Assembly (NCBI GenBank): GCA_947624765.1
Contig: CANQLS010000005.1
Coordinates: 1 to 20,044 of the forward strand
DNA: 20,044 nt
Reading direction: 5' to 3'
From: an uncultured Clostridia bacterium
Lineage (GTDB): Bacteria > Bacillota > Clostridia > TANB77 > UBA1234
Shown here in pieces: positions 7,739-14,689 of this stretch. The notes beneath the pieces are model-generated. The model was not told where the DNA came from. It saw only the letters and a program-made list of their open reading frames with translations, and searched no databases. A program made the position numbers and the translations under genes. Each line of letters begins with the position of its first letter. Positions within the stretch are counted from its first letter, which is position 1.

Positions 7739-8959
7739 CTACATTTCCTCCTCAACTTTTACTCTTCTGCGTGTTCTCCAAGCACCAGATTTCAATTCAC
7801 ATTTATTTTTAAATTGGCGTAATCCATGCAATTGCTTCATTCTATCAATATAATATTTCCTTAGCTCGTCCTGTTTTTTCTTAGATTTTTTCAAAGATTT
7901 TAATTCATAAGTAATAAATAATATTTCTCTCTTCCTCTTATATTCATCATAATCAATTCTTTCCAAGTTTTTAAATTCTTTGAACTCTTTCCAAAACTTT
8001 TGATGTTCATCTCGTTCAGTCTGAGTATCCCAATATACTTTTTGTGTCAAAATATTTGCATGATAACTTTCTATTAAATCTAAAAGTAATTGATATAACT
8101 CAAATTGTTCTGCATCTATAAATGAGTTTCCTAAAGCAGTTCTTGTCCTATCCAACAAATTTAAAAAGCATTGCTCAGCAGCAATCATTGGAAGGCTATA
8201 AACAAAAAGCTCTCTGCTTATTTCTAAAAGCACTTTACATCTCTTAATCTCATCACTTTTCTTCTTAGAATATGTATCAATTGTAGTTACAAAATTCTTA
8301 TAGGCTTCTAAAATTTTATCTTTGTTTTTTAAATCATCACGATATGGAAGAACAGCTTTAATATAATTTTCAACTAACGTATAAATCTTTTCATATTTTT
8401 CCTCTTGGTTAGGGCTCTTTTCATCAGTTAATAAAACAGCACAATGCCTCATACTAGCCTTATATAATTCTTCCATATTATATAAATAAAATGCTTTATA
8501 TTTTTGAGTAAAACTTTCATTTTTTGTTGATAGCACCGTATCCCAGTCCATATCCAACAAAATCATTTGTCTTCTATTTTTATATTCCACATACTCATTT
8601 CCTTTTAATGCATTCACTTCATAATAAAGGGATAAAATTTTGTTTTCTTTTAAAGAAGCAATTTTCTTTTGAACACGATTATATACAATTTCTAAAACAA
8701 ACTTTTCTAACATATTAATATAATTTTCATATGCCTTTTCATATTTTGAAATAACCTGATTTCTCTTCGCTTCATCTGCAATAGAAGTTGCGTTTTGATA
8801 GTTTGCAAAAAGTTTAACGACACTATTTCTTTTCGTGTTCATAATAAAGTTATAAAGCCCTCCACCTGATGAATACAATACTTTACTAAAATTAGAAATA
8901 GCCTTTCCAAAAACACCATCTTCTACATTTCTTGCTACCTTCAATTGCAATTCCGCCAT
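7739..8959 (-). CDS. Unrecognised helical protein in the phoH position of the operon
   Basis: A 406-residue protein I cannot assign to a family. It is soluble-looking, with no signal peptide, no convincing membrane segment and no Walker A motif. It is rich in Lys, Glu, Tyr and Leu in long helical stretches. The N-terminus (ARNVEDGVFGKAISNFSKVLYSS) has a glycine-containing segment. The C-terminus is strongly basic (about 350-400: KSLKKSKKKQDELRKYY, then WRTRRRVKVEEEM), suggesting nucleic-acid or membrane-surface contact. It starts 3 bases after the yqfD stop with GGAGGGATAATGC before the ATG, and ends 5 bases before ybeY. In most relatives phoH (and often pgpH) fills this gap. Codon use resembles the neighbours, so I see no sign of recent transfer. 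Confidence 0.75.
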   Translation of the reverse strand: MAELQLKVARNVEDGVFGKAISNFSKVLYSSGGGLYNFIMNTKRNSVVKLFANYQNATSIADEAKRNQVISKYEKAYENYINMLEKFVLEIVYNRVQKKIASLKENKILSLYYEVNALKGNEYVEYKNRRQMILLDMDWDTVLSTKNESFTQKYKAFYLYNMEELYKASMRHCAVLLTDEKSPNQEEKYEKIYTLVENYIKAVLPYRDDLKNKDKILEAYKNFVTTIDTYSKKKSDEIKRCKVLLEISRELFVYSLPMIAAEQCFLNLLDRTRTALGNSFIDAEQFELYQLLLDLIESYHANILTQKVYWDTQTERDEHQKFWKEFKEFKNLERIDYDEYKRKREILFITYELKSLKKSKKKQDELRKYYIDRMKQLHGLRQFKNKCELKSGAWRTRRRVKVEEEM

Positions 8960-8962
8960 GCA

Positions 8963-10144
8963 TTATCCCTCCAATTTTTCTTTTGTTCCAATCTTCTCCA
9001 AACATTCAATCGTTACTTCAGCTTCAATTCCCTCATCATATTCCCTAGTTATAACAGTATTATCAAACATTTCTGCATAAGCAGGTATCTTCTGTAATGC
9101 TCCTTGCATTGCATCATTTTTAGCAATATTTTCCGCCTGCTCTTTTGTATACACTATTGTATCTACGCCTATTTCTTCATAAATAATCTGTGTTACTTCT
9201 ATTGGCAAAATAAAACGATTAAAAATTTTCAAAGGATTAGTTTTCTCTATTGTATCATACTTTTCAAAATTTGTATCGCTATTTAAAAAATTTATTTCAG
9301 AATTTAACAATTTTACTTTATAACGTTTCTCAACTCTTCCTGTTTTATTTACCACATCATTACAGTATGGCACTTTCACTTTTTGTGTATACCAAGTCTT
9401 AGCAATTACTTCTCCATCAGCATGCACATACCTAGTTTCTGCGTGCTCACTAGTCATAACACCGCTAATTAAAATCTGTCCTTTCGTTACCAAATCGTCT
9501 TTCTCAACTACTGCCATACCATCTCTAGCATATATTCTAGTAATAATGCCGTCCTTCGTAGCAACAATATTACAAGGCACCCCAGCCAACTCATCTACTT
9601 CCGGCATAACTTTCTCTACAACTTCTACAATAGCTTTCGTTCCTTTTAATGTTACACCAATCCATGCTAAATCATTTCTTTTTAAAGCCATATTCATTTT
9701 AATCAAATCAACATCAAGTGTACTCTTTCTAGTTGCCACCTTAACATTTTCTTCTGCTAATTGCTCTTTTAATTCTTCAATAGGAATTGAAAAATCACCT
9801 GTTATTTCAACCTTCCAAATAAAAGAATTATAATAACCAATTGCAACAATAGCAAGTAAAATCAACGCTACAAACACTTTTCTCTTTTTATATCGAAATA
9901 TCAAAAAAGGAATTCCAGATTTCTTTATTATTTTAACTCTGCATTTTGTATCTCTCGCAATTTTCCTTATTTTCTTAAACTCCTTTGGTACAACTTTGGC
10001 TATTATTCTTCCATCAGATAAACGTTTGATATCCCAAATTGTAATCTTACGATTTAATACCAAATTCATAAAGCGTTCTGAAAAATATCCTTCTATTTCA
10101 ATTTGTACAAAACCATTTATCTTCTTATACCAATCAAAAGCCAA
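8963..10144 (-). CDS. yqfD: Sporulation protein YqfD
   Basis: A 393-residue membrane protein of the YqfD family, expressed in sporulation in Bacillus and conserved in spore-forming Firmicutes. It has an N-terminal cytoplasmic part (GFVQIEIEGYFSERFMNLVL onward), one membrane segment at about 89-108, then an extracytoplasmic region starting WKVEITGD that resembles a small POTRA-like fold, and a conserved DGIITRIYARDG motif. The start is TTG at 10142-10144. It has AGGAGG 8 bases upstream, overlapping the yqfC stop, and no ATG is available until residue 26, after the conserved N-terminus. Gene order yqfC-yqfD is conserved. Confidence 0.9.
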   Translation of the reverse strand: MAFDWYKKINGFVQIEIEGYFSERFMNLVLNRKITIWDIKRLSDGRIIAKVVPKEFKKIRKIARDTKCRVKIIKKSGIPFLIFRYKKRKVFVALILLAIVAIGYYNSFIWKVEITGDFSIPIEELKEQLAEENVKVATRKSTLDVDLIKMNMALKRNDLAWIGVTLKGTKAIVEVVEKVMPEVDELAGVPCNIVATKDGIITRIYARDGMAVVEKDDLVTKGQILISGVMTSEHAETRYVHADGEVIAKTWYTQKVKVPYCNDVVNKTGRVEKRYKVKLLNSEINFLNSDTNFEKYDTIEKTNPLKIFNRFILPIEVTQIIYEEIGVDTIVYTKEQAENIAKNDAMQGALQKIPAYAEMFDNTVITREYDEGIEAEVTIECLEKIGTKEKLEG

Positions 10145-10156
10145 GTTATATACCTC

Positions 10157-10435
10157 CTAATTTTCAAATTCAATATGCTTGAACTCACCTGTTATCATCA
10201 TTTCACTATCAGTCATTTCCTCAACATTTAATTTATTGCCATAAATACTAATACCATTTTGAAAACGAATAATATTTTCATCATAAGCTGTAATACCCTT
10301 ATAATTTTCAATTAAAATATCTTCATTACCTAAAATAGTCATACGCGGAATATCTAATAAAAGTTCTTTGGGCAATTCCATAGCTTCTGAAAACTTTTCC
10401 TTAATGCCTTTTTCATGATTATTTTTTTCTTTCAT
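10157..10435 (-). CDS. yqfC: Sporulation protein YqfC
   Basis: A 92-residue YqfC/YabP-like protein. The conserved core is ELPKELLLDIPRMTILGN, followed by IENYKGITAYDENIIRF and a closing ITGEFKHIEFE. Members are found in spore formers and are thought to act in coat or cortex assembly; the exact role is unknown. The ATG is preceded by AGGAGGAAGT, which directly follows the stop of the deacetylase gene. The next gene, yqfD, starts 12 bases later. The length and the pairing with yqfD make the call firm. Confidence 0.88.
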   Translation of the reverse strand: MKEKNNHEKGIKEKFSEAMELPKELLLDIPRMTILGNEDILIENYKGITAYDENIIRFQNGISIYGNKLNVEEMTDSEMMITGEFKHIEFEN

Positions 10436-10443
10436 ACTTCCTC

Positions 10444-11331
10444 CTACCTACTAAAATCTGTTAATGGCAAAATATCATATCCTCTGTTCCTAATTTCATC
10501 TATAACCTCTCCTAATACTTCAGTATTATCTTTCGAAACTGCATGAAGTAAAATGACTGCACCTGGATGCAAATTGTTATAAATCATTTTTTTCGCATAC
10601 TCTACACCTTTTTGATTATTTACGTCCCAATCATCATATGCGAAACTCCATAAAACAGTAGTATAACCTAAATCTTTACTCAATTTTACAGTTCTCTCAC
10701 TAAATTCTCCCTTTGGCGGTCTTAAAAACGTCATTTCATAATTAAAATTCTCCAACACATAATCATGTAAATCCATAATATCTTTCTTTAACTTAGCATC
10801 GTCAGTCACAGATGGCATAGACGGATGCGACCAAGTATGATTACCCACAATATGCCCTTCATCTATCATTCTTTGAATCAAATCTTTATTTTGCTTAACA
10901 TAAGGTCCAGTAACAAAAAATGTTGCTTCAACCTCTTTTTCCTCTAATGTATCTAAAATCGAAGAAGTGTAACCATTTTCATAACCTTCATCAAACGTTA
11001 AATAAACAATTTTATCTTCTTTATTACCTACATATATTCCATCATAATCATCTAATACCTTTGTATATTCAGCTGAGAACTCAGGTTGAACTTCATCTTT
11101 CATTCTGCGAAATCCCCAAGCAAAAGTTTTGTTAGATAAATTTTGCGTACTAACCTCAACTACATCTGCGGAAAGCTGTTTCCACACAAATTTATCTCTA
11201 GCATCATTATTTTCAATACTTTCTTCTGGCACAAGATTTTTAGGTTCTATCTCATGTTCTAAATTTTCTATTTCTAAATTACACCCCATTAAAGAAATTA
11301 ACACAAATATCAAAACTAATATTTTTTTCAT
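10444..11331 (-). CDS. pdaA: PdaA-type polysaccharide deacetylase, predicted lipoprotein
   Basis: Predicted N-acetylmuramic acid deacetylase of the PdaA group, needed to form muramic-delta-lactam in spore cortex peptidoglycan. The 295-residue product has a lipoprotein signal (MKKILVLIFVLISLMGC, lipid Cys17) and a NodB-fold domain. The catalytic motif reads TFDEGYENGY (about 112-121), with Asp-Glu where most NodB enzymes have Asp-Asp, a hallmark of PdaA. The metal-binding motif is HTWSHP (about 165-170), followed by RPPKGEFSE, DDWDV and PGAVILLHAVSKDN. A reading from a TTG at 11352 adds 7 residues. I chose the ATG at 11331 because the signal peptide starts there and AAAGGA lies 11 bases before it. 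It is first in the operon with yqfC and yqfD. The lipoprotein anchor is less usual for PdaA. Confidence 0.88.
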   Translation of the reverse strand: MKKILVLIFVLISLMGCNLEIENLEHEIEPKNLVPEESIENNDARDKFVWKQLSADVVEVSTQNLSNKTFAWGFRRMKDEVQPEFSAEYTKVLDDYDGIYVGNKEDKIVYLTFDEGYENGYTSSILDTLEEKEVEATFFVTGPYVKQNKDLIQRMIDEGHIVGNHTWSHPSMPSVTDDAKLKKDIMDLHDYVLENFNYEMTFLRPPKGEFSERTVKLSKDLGYTTVLWSFAYDDWDVNNQKGVEYAKKMIYNNLHPGAVILLHAVSKDNTEVLGEVIDEIRNRGYDILPLTDFSR

Positions 11332-11426
11332 TTTGGCATCATTCCTTTCCAAAATTATCCAATTATTTTTTTAGAGTTATTCCTCTCAATGTGTGTACAC
11401 GGCTGCATTTCCTGTCATTTTTATTC

Positions 11427-11455
11427 TTGACATAACCACTATAGAGATATATCAT
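11427..11455 (+). promoter_or_regulatory. Sigma-A-like promoter of the two-component genes
   Basis: A perfect TTGACA (11427-11432) is followed by 17 bases and TATCAT (11450-11455). Transcription would start near 11461, about 35 bases before the response regulator ATG. An 8-base palindrome GTGTACAC lies upstream (11393-11400). I found no clear pair of LytTR direct repeats here. Confidence 0.75.
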
Positions 11456-11496
11456 AAAAGGTAGCTTCAAATTTAAAAACGAAATGAGGAAGGTCT

Positions 11497-12207
11497 ATGT
11501 TGCATTTTGTACTATGTGATGATAATAAAGGTACACTGGACAAAACAATATCTACAATAAAATCTATATTCACAAAACATGATCTTAATGCAGAAATTTC
11601 TTATGCAACCACCAGTGCAAATAAACTTTTAAAATATGTTGAAAAAAATGATGTAGAAGTTCTTTTACTAGACATTGATTTATCTACTAACATATCTGGA
11701 ATTGATCTTGCAAAAGAAATCAGAGCAGTTAACAAAAGTGTATATATCATTTTTCTTACTGCACATTTCGAATATTCTATGTTAGCTTATAAAGTAAAAA
11801 CTTTTGATTTTTTAGTAAAACCTTTAACATATGAGAAATTAGAAGAAACTATTCTTAGATTATATGAAGATGCCATATCAGATAATGAAAAGTTTGTGAA
11901 ATTAGGTAATGGAAAACAACTATTAAATGCAAATGATATTTTATACATCGAAAAAAATAAAGCAAAAGCAACAATTCATACAACTTATTCTGATCTTCAA
12001 GTTTATGGTACTTTTGATAACATATCAAATTGTCTGCCAGACTATTTTATTCGTTGCCACAAATCTTATATTGTAAATTCAAAGAAAATAACACAAGTAG
12101 ATAATCATAAAAATGTATTTTATATTAACGATGAAGAAATTCATTTTAGTAAGAAGTTTGTAACACAAGAAAGGATGTTGATGTTCAATGAAAGAACTAT
12201 TAATTGA
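11497..12207 (+). CDS. AgrA-like LytTR-family response regulator
   Basis: A 236-residue regulator: receiver domain (1-about 120) plus LytTR DNA-binding domain (about 135-235). Receiver landmarks are Asp8/Asp9, phospho-acceptor Asp59 in LLLDIDL, Thr88 in FLTAH and Lys108 in FLVKP. The LytTR domain has ILYIEKNKAKATIHT and FIRCHKSYIVN, typical of the AgrA/ComE group. The ATG follows GAGGAAGG. The kinase starts 20 bases before the end of this gene, so the two are coupled. It should be phosphorylated by that kinase and probably activates the agrB-agrD genes downstream, by analogy with Agr; target sites were not found by eye. The regulator preceding the kinase is the reverse of staphylococcal agr. 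Confidence 0.92.
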   Translation: MLHFVLCDDNKGTLDKTISTIKSIFTKHDLNAEISYATTSANKLLKYVEKNDVEVLLLDIDLSTNISGIDLAKEIRAVNKSVYIIFLTAHFEYSMLAYKVKTFDFLVKPLTYEKLEETILRLYEDAISDNEKFVKLGNGKQLLNANDILYIEKNKAKATIHTTYSDLQVYGTFDNISNCLPDYFIRCHKSYIVNSKKITQVDNHKNVFYINDEEIHFSKKFVTQERMLMFNERTIN

Positions 12208-13504
12208 TGGAGGAATACTATTTATATCATTATCTATACAAGCATATATCCAATCTTATATCTTACAATTTATTTTTGACTTAAAATTTAATACATCAAA
12301 AAGATTGGCATACTCTGTAATATTAGGAATATACGGAAGTATAGCTAAATTATTCCTGCCTATCAATTTATCTAGTTTAAATCCTATTTTTGCTTTGCTA
12401 ATAACTACAGGACTTTTAAAATATTATAATTCTGACAGATCCGTTATTAAATGTTTTGTATATACAACTGTAATTATGCTTTTGGGTGCTCCTATAGAAA
12501 TTATTAGTGGACTAATTATCTTTCAAATATTTCATTTGCCAAGTAATGTTGATAATGTAGTTGCAACAATTCCAGTTTTATTAATGATTGATCTTTGGCA
12601 TGGAATAATTGCTTGTATAATATACTTTATAAAGAAAAAGAGTAATATTATTTTTCGCTTTAATAATAAATCTACATATTTAAATATTATATTTGCATTT
12701 TTATTTCTTGCACCTAACATTATATTTTACACTATGAATAGATATAATTATCCATTATATTTATTAATATATAACGCTTTTGCAAACTTATTTTTGGTAA
12801 TATTAACAATATACAATACTTATAATAGTTTACAATTAAATATTAAGAAAAAAGAATTAGAAAATTCAGAACTTCATAATAAAACATTATCTGCTTTAAT
12901 AGATAATATTCGTGTTTTCAAACATGATTACAACAATGTTGTGCATGCAATTGGTGGTTATATTTTATTAAACGATATGGATGGTTTAAAGAAATATTAT
13001 AATGGTCTGTCAAAAGATTCTCAAAAAGTAAATCAACTTGAAGCTATTTCACCTAACATAATTAATGAGCCATCAATTTACGGATTAATCGCTTCAAAAT
13101 ATCAAATCGCTGATTTAAAACATTTAAATTTTAATTTTGAATCAGTATTTGATTATCAAAATTTACAAATGCCAATTTATGATTTTTGCAAAATACTAGG
13201 AATATTGTTAGATAATGCTATAGAAGCTGCCGAAGAAACTGAAGAGAAAATCATTAACGTATCTATTAGAGAAAGTACAAAAACTAATATGCAATTATTT
13301 TCTATTGAAAATTCTTACGCCAATAAAGATGTTGATACTGAAAAAATATACGAAAAAAATTATTCTACTAAAAACAGAAACTCTGGTATAGGTTTATGGG
13401 AAGTAAAAAATATTATCGAAAAGAATAAAAACGTTACACTTATCACAAGTAAAGATGAAAAATTTTTCAAACAAGAATTATATATACAAAATAAAACAAA
13501 ATAA
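12188..13504 (+). CDS. AgrC-like peptide-sensing histidine kinase
   Basis: A 438-residue membrane kinase. The first ~210 residues form about six hydrophobic segments, the expected pheromone sensor. A coiled linker (about 215-238) leads to the phospho-acceptor His246 in VFKHDYNN. It is of the HPK10 class, in which HDYNN replaces the common H-E/D-x-R. The GHKL ATPase domain shows the N box LLDNAIEAAEE (about 340-350) and a G box NSGIGLWEV (398-406). Length is normal for AgrC. The ATG lies within the last codons of the regulator gene with no strong Shine-Dalgarno of its own, so translation is likely coupled. Partners are the preceding regulator and, by location, the peptide encoded just beyond the terminator. 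Confidence 0.92.
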   Translation: MKELLIDGGILFISLSIQAYIQSYILQFIFDLKFNTSKRLAYSVILGIYGSIAKLFLPINLSSLNPIFALLITTGLLKYYNSDRSVIKCFVYTTVIMLLGAPIEIISGLIIFQIFHLPSNVDNVVATIPVLLMIDLWHGIIACIIYFIKKKSNIIFRFNNKSTYLNIIFAFLFLAPNIIFYTMNRYNYPLYLLIYNAFANLFLVILTIYNTYNSLQLNIKKKELENSELHNKTLSALIDNIRVFKHDYNNVVHAIGGYILLNDMDGLKKYYNGLSKDSQKVNQLEAISPNIINEPSIYGLIASKYQIADLKHLNFNFESVFDYQNLQMPIYDFCKILGILLDNAIEAAEETEEKIINVSIRESTKTNMQLFSIENSYANKDVDTEKIYEKNYSTKNRNSGIGLWEVKNIIEKNKNVTLITSKDEKFFKQELYIQNKTK

Positions 13505-13515
13505 ATTTTAAATTC

Positions 13516-13540
13516 GGGGTATGCAAATTAAGCATACCCC
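13516..13540. terminator. Bidirectional intrinsic terminator between the kinase and agrD
   Basis: GGGGTATGC (13516-13524) and GCATACCCC (13532-13540) make a perfect 9-bp stem with a 7-base loop. AT-rich tracts flank both sides (AAATAATTTATTT after it on plus; GAATTTAAAATTTATTTT after it on minus). It lies between two convergent genes and can serve both. Confidence 0.85.
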
Positions 13541-13557
13541 AAATAATTTATTTCCAT

Positions 13558-13668
13558 CTATTTTAATAAAGATGTAGGCATTTTTGCTTCATGGAAATAC
13601 CAATATAGGCACTCACTTGTGCTTGCTTTTGCATACTTTTCTGCTAACTTTGCTAATAATTTTAACAT
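13558..13668 (-). CDS. AgrD-like cyclic autoinducing peptide precursor
   Basis: A 36-codon gene directly downstream of agrB. The peptide has an amphipathic N-terminal leader (MLKLLAKLAEKYAKAS, 1-16), a core with a single Cys20 (TSECLYWYF, 17-25) and a C-terminal tail HEAKMPTSLLK (26-36) with Pro31. This is the three-part layout of AgrD: leader for membrane association, Cys plus hydrophobic residues forming a thiolactone ring, and a tail removed by AgrB. The tail is less acidic than in Staphylococcus. GGAGG lies 7 bases before the ATG. The stop is 18 bases from the shared terminator. The exact ring (CLYWY or CLYWYF) and N-terminal trimming cannot be fixed from sequence. The call rests on position plus architecture. 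Confidence 0.85.
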   Translation of the reverse strand: MLKLLAKLAEKYAKASTSECLYWYFHEAKMPTSLLK

Positions 13669-13698
13669 AATAATTCCTCCCATTTTTTTATTTATATG

Positions 13699-13715
13699 AA
13701 AAGGTCTGTCCTTTT
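13699..13715 (-). repeat. Small hairpin between agrB and agrD
   Basis: AAAAGG (13699-13704) and CCTTTT (13710-13715) can pair around TCTGT at the very end of agrB. No T-run follows on the minus strand, so it is not a good terminator. It might influence mRNA processing or the agrB:agrD ratio, or mean nothing. Confidence 0.3.
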
Positions 13716-14337
13716 ACATATCACTTTGTTCAATCTCTCTTCTTCTTTTTTCGCCATACTCATTATGAAAAATACGATAAGCAATCGGAGTAATCATGAG
13801 AGATTCTACTGTAATCATATACATAAATAAATTAGTAATCACTCTTTCTTTTATAACAAATGTAGACAAAATATAAACAAGAATTACCATTATATAACAT
13901 TCTAATTTTTGACGTTTTCTTTGACTTTCTTTCATAATTGGTCTATTTTCTGTATCTGCCGGAGCATAAAGTACTACCATTAGAAAATTAAATAAAAATA
14001 ATATCGTATAAACACAAAAGACATTTTCGTAAATAAAATTTTTAGCTAAATATATGCTTCCTATTACTAAAAATATACTCGTAAAAAGACAAGATAAATG
14101 TGTTTTTAAATGAACTCCGCCTGCAAAACCACGATAAGTTAATAACACAAGAGTTCCTAATACTGTTAACGGAAAAACACCTAGCATTGCTGCAATAGCA
14201 AGAATAATAAGACCTTTTGGTAATTCGCCAATTAAGTTTTGTAATCCATAATAAATAATTTCTGCCTTTTCATCATCAATTGTGCTATCGTTTTTTCTAA
14301 TCTTATTCAACAAATTATCGCAAATCTTATCAACCAT
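13714..14337 (-). CDS. AgrB-like peptide-processing membrane protease
   Basis: A 207-residue integral membrane cysteine endopeptidase of the AgrB family. It cuts the AgrD tail and closes the thiolactone ring. The catalytic pair is visible as His76 and Cys83 in RGFAGGVHLKTHLSC, with the same 7-residue spacing as the known His and Cys of staphylococcal AgrB. An N-terminal amphipathic part (1-about 40) is followed by about four to six hydrophobic segments. Length is typical (about 190-210). The ATG follows GAGGTGAACAC. agrD starts 45 bases after the stop. No convincing -35/-10 pair was found upstream (a TAAAAT at 14368-14373 has a poor -35), which would suit an activator-dependent promoter. Confidence 0.92.
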   Translation of the reverse strand: MVDKICDNLLNKIRKNDSTIDDEKAEIIYYGLQNLIGELPKGLIILAIAAMLGVFPLTVLGTLVLLTYRGFAGGVHLKTHLSCLFTSIFLVIGSIYLAKNFIYENVFCVYTILFLFNFLMVVLYAPADTENRPIMKESQRKRQKLECYIMVILVYILSTFVIKERVITNLFMYMITVESLMITPIAYRIFHNEYGEKRRREIEQSDM

Positions 14338-14430
14338 GTGTTCACCTCATTTCTTATCTACGAACACATTTTACAATTATTTTTTATCAGAAAAATTTTT
14401 TCGATACATAAAGATGTTTTTATAATATGA

Positions 14431-14472
14431 AAAACCACCGAAATCATTTTCGTAATGATTTTCGATGGTTTT
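14431..14472. terminator. Long bidirectional hairpin terminator upstream of agrB
   Basis: Arms at 14431-14449 (AAAACCACCGAAATCATT...) and 14453-14472 (...ATGATTTTCGATGGTTTT) form a stem of about 18 bp with one wobble and one bulge, ending in A/T runs on both sides. On the minus strand it lies 22 bases after the stop of the small Cys-rich gene and would insulate agrBD from it. Confidence 0.75.
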
Positions 14473-14493
14473 GTGTTACAAAATTTTTAAGTA

Positions 14494-14622
14494 TTATCTG
14501 TCAATAAATAATAAAATAAATATTAGTATGAAAAAAAGAAATTTATTACTACAACAACAGTTATTATTATCATAAGATGGTAACTCATTATTGCAGCCAC
14601 AGCCTCTTAATTCATCTCCCAT
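14494..14622 (-). CDS. Small Cys-rich, tail-anchored peptide
   Basis: A 42-codon gene. The product begins MGDELRGCGCNNELPSYDNN, then has a CCC triplet (22-24). It ends in one strongly hydrophobic helix (about 27-40, phenylalanine and isoleucine rich) followed by Asp-Arg. AAAGGAG lies 8 bases before the ATG, a promoter lies just upstream and a strong terminator just downstream, so it is a free-standing transcription unit. It is not in a named family that I can confirm. Small cysteine- or glycine-rich proteins with one hydrophobic tail, such as the YjcZ group, are common in spores, and that is the best guess. Five cysteines in the hydrophilic half suggest metal binding or disulfides. Confidence 0.7.
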   Translation of the reverse strand: MGDELRGCGCNNELPSYDNNNCCCSNKFLFFILIFILLFIDR

Positions 14623-14657
14623 AATTTATTCTCCTTTCCTACTTTGGAATTTACTGT

Positions 14658-14687
14658 ATTATATGCAGGAAAGAAAAAACAGGTGAA
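14658..14687 (-). promoter_or_regulatory. Promoter of the small Cys-rich gene
   Basis: On the minus strand TTCACC (14682-14687) is followed after 18 bases by a perfect TATAAT (14658-14663). The -35 lies at the stop codon of the preceding gene, about 30 bases upstream of the ribosome binding site. Confidence 0.5.
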
Positions 14688-14689
14688 TA

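Noticed and set aside
7739..8959. Divergent PhoH
   Set aside because: PhoH needs a clear P-loop ATPase motif; no GxxxxGK[ST] is present in the 406 residues.
11354..11389. Sigma-A promoter for the pdaA operon
   Set aside because: TTGAGA is present at 11384-11389 (minus), but no acceptable -10 lies 16-18 bases away; a sporulation sigma factor may be used, but I could not read a convincing consensus.
11393..11400. GTGTACAC palindrome as a regulator binding site
   Set aside because: A single 8-base palindrome is expected by chance at this scale, and it does not look like the direct repeats bound by LytTR regulators.
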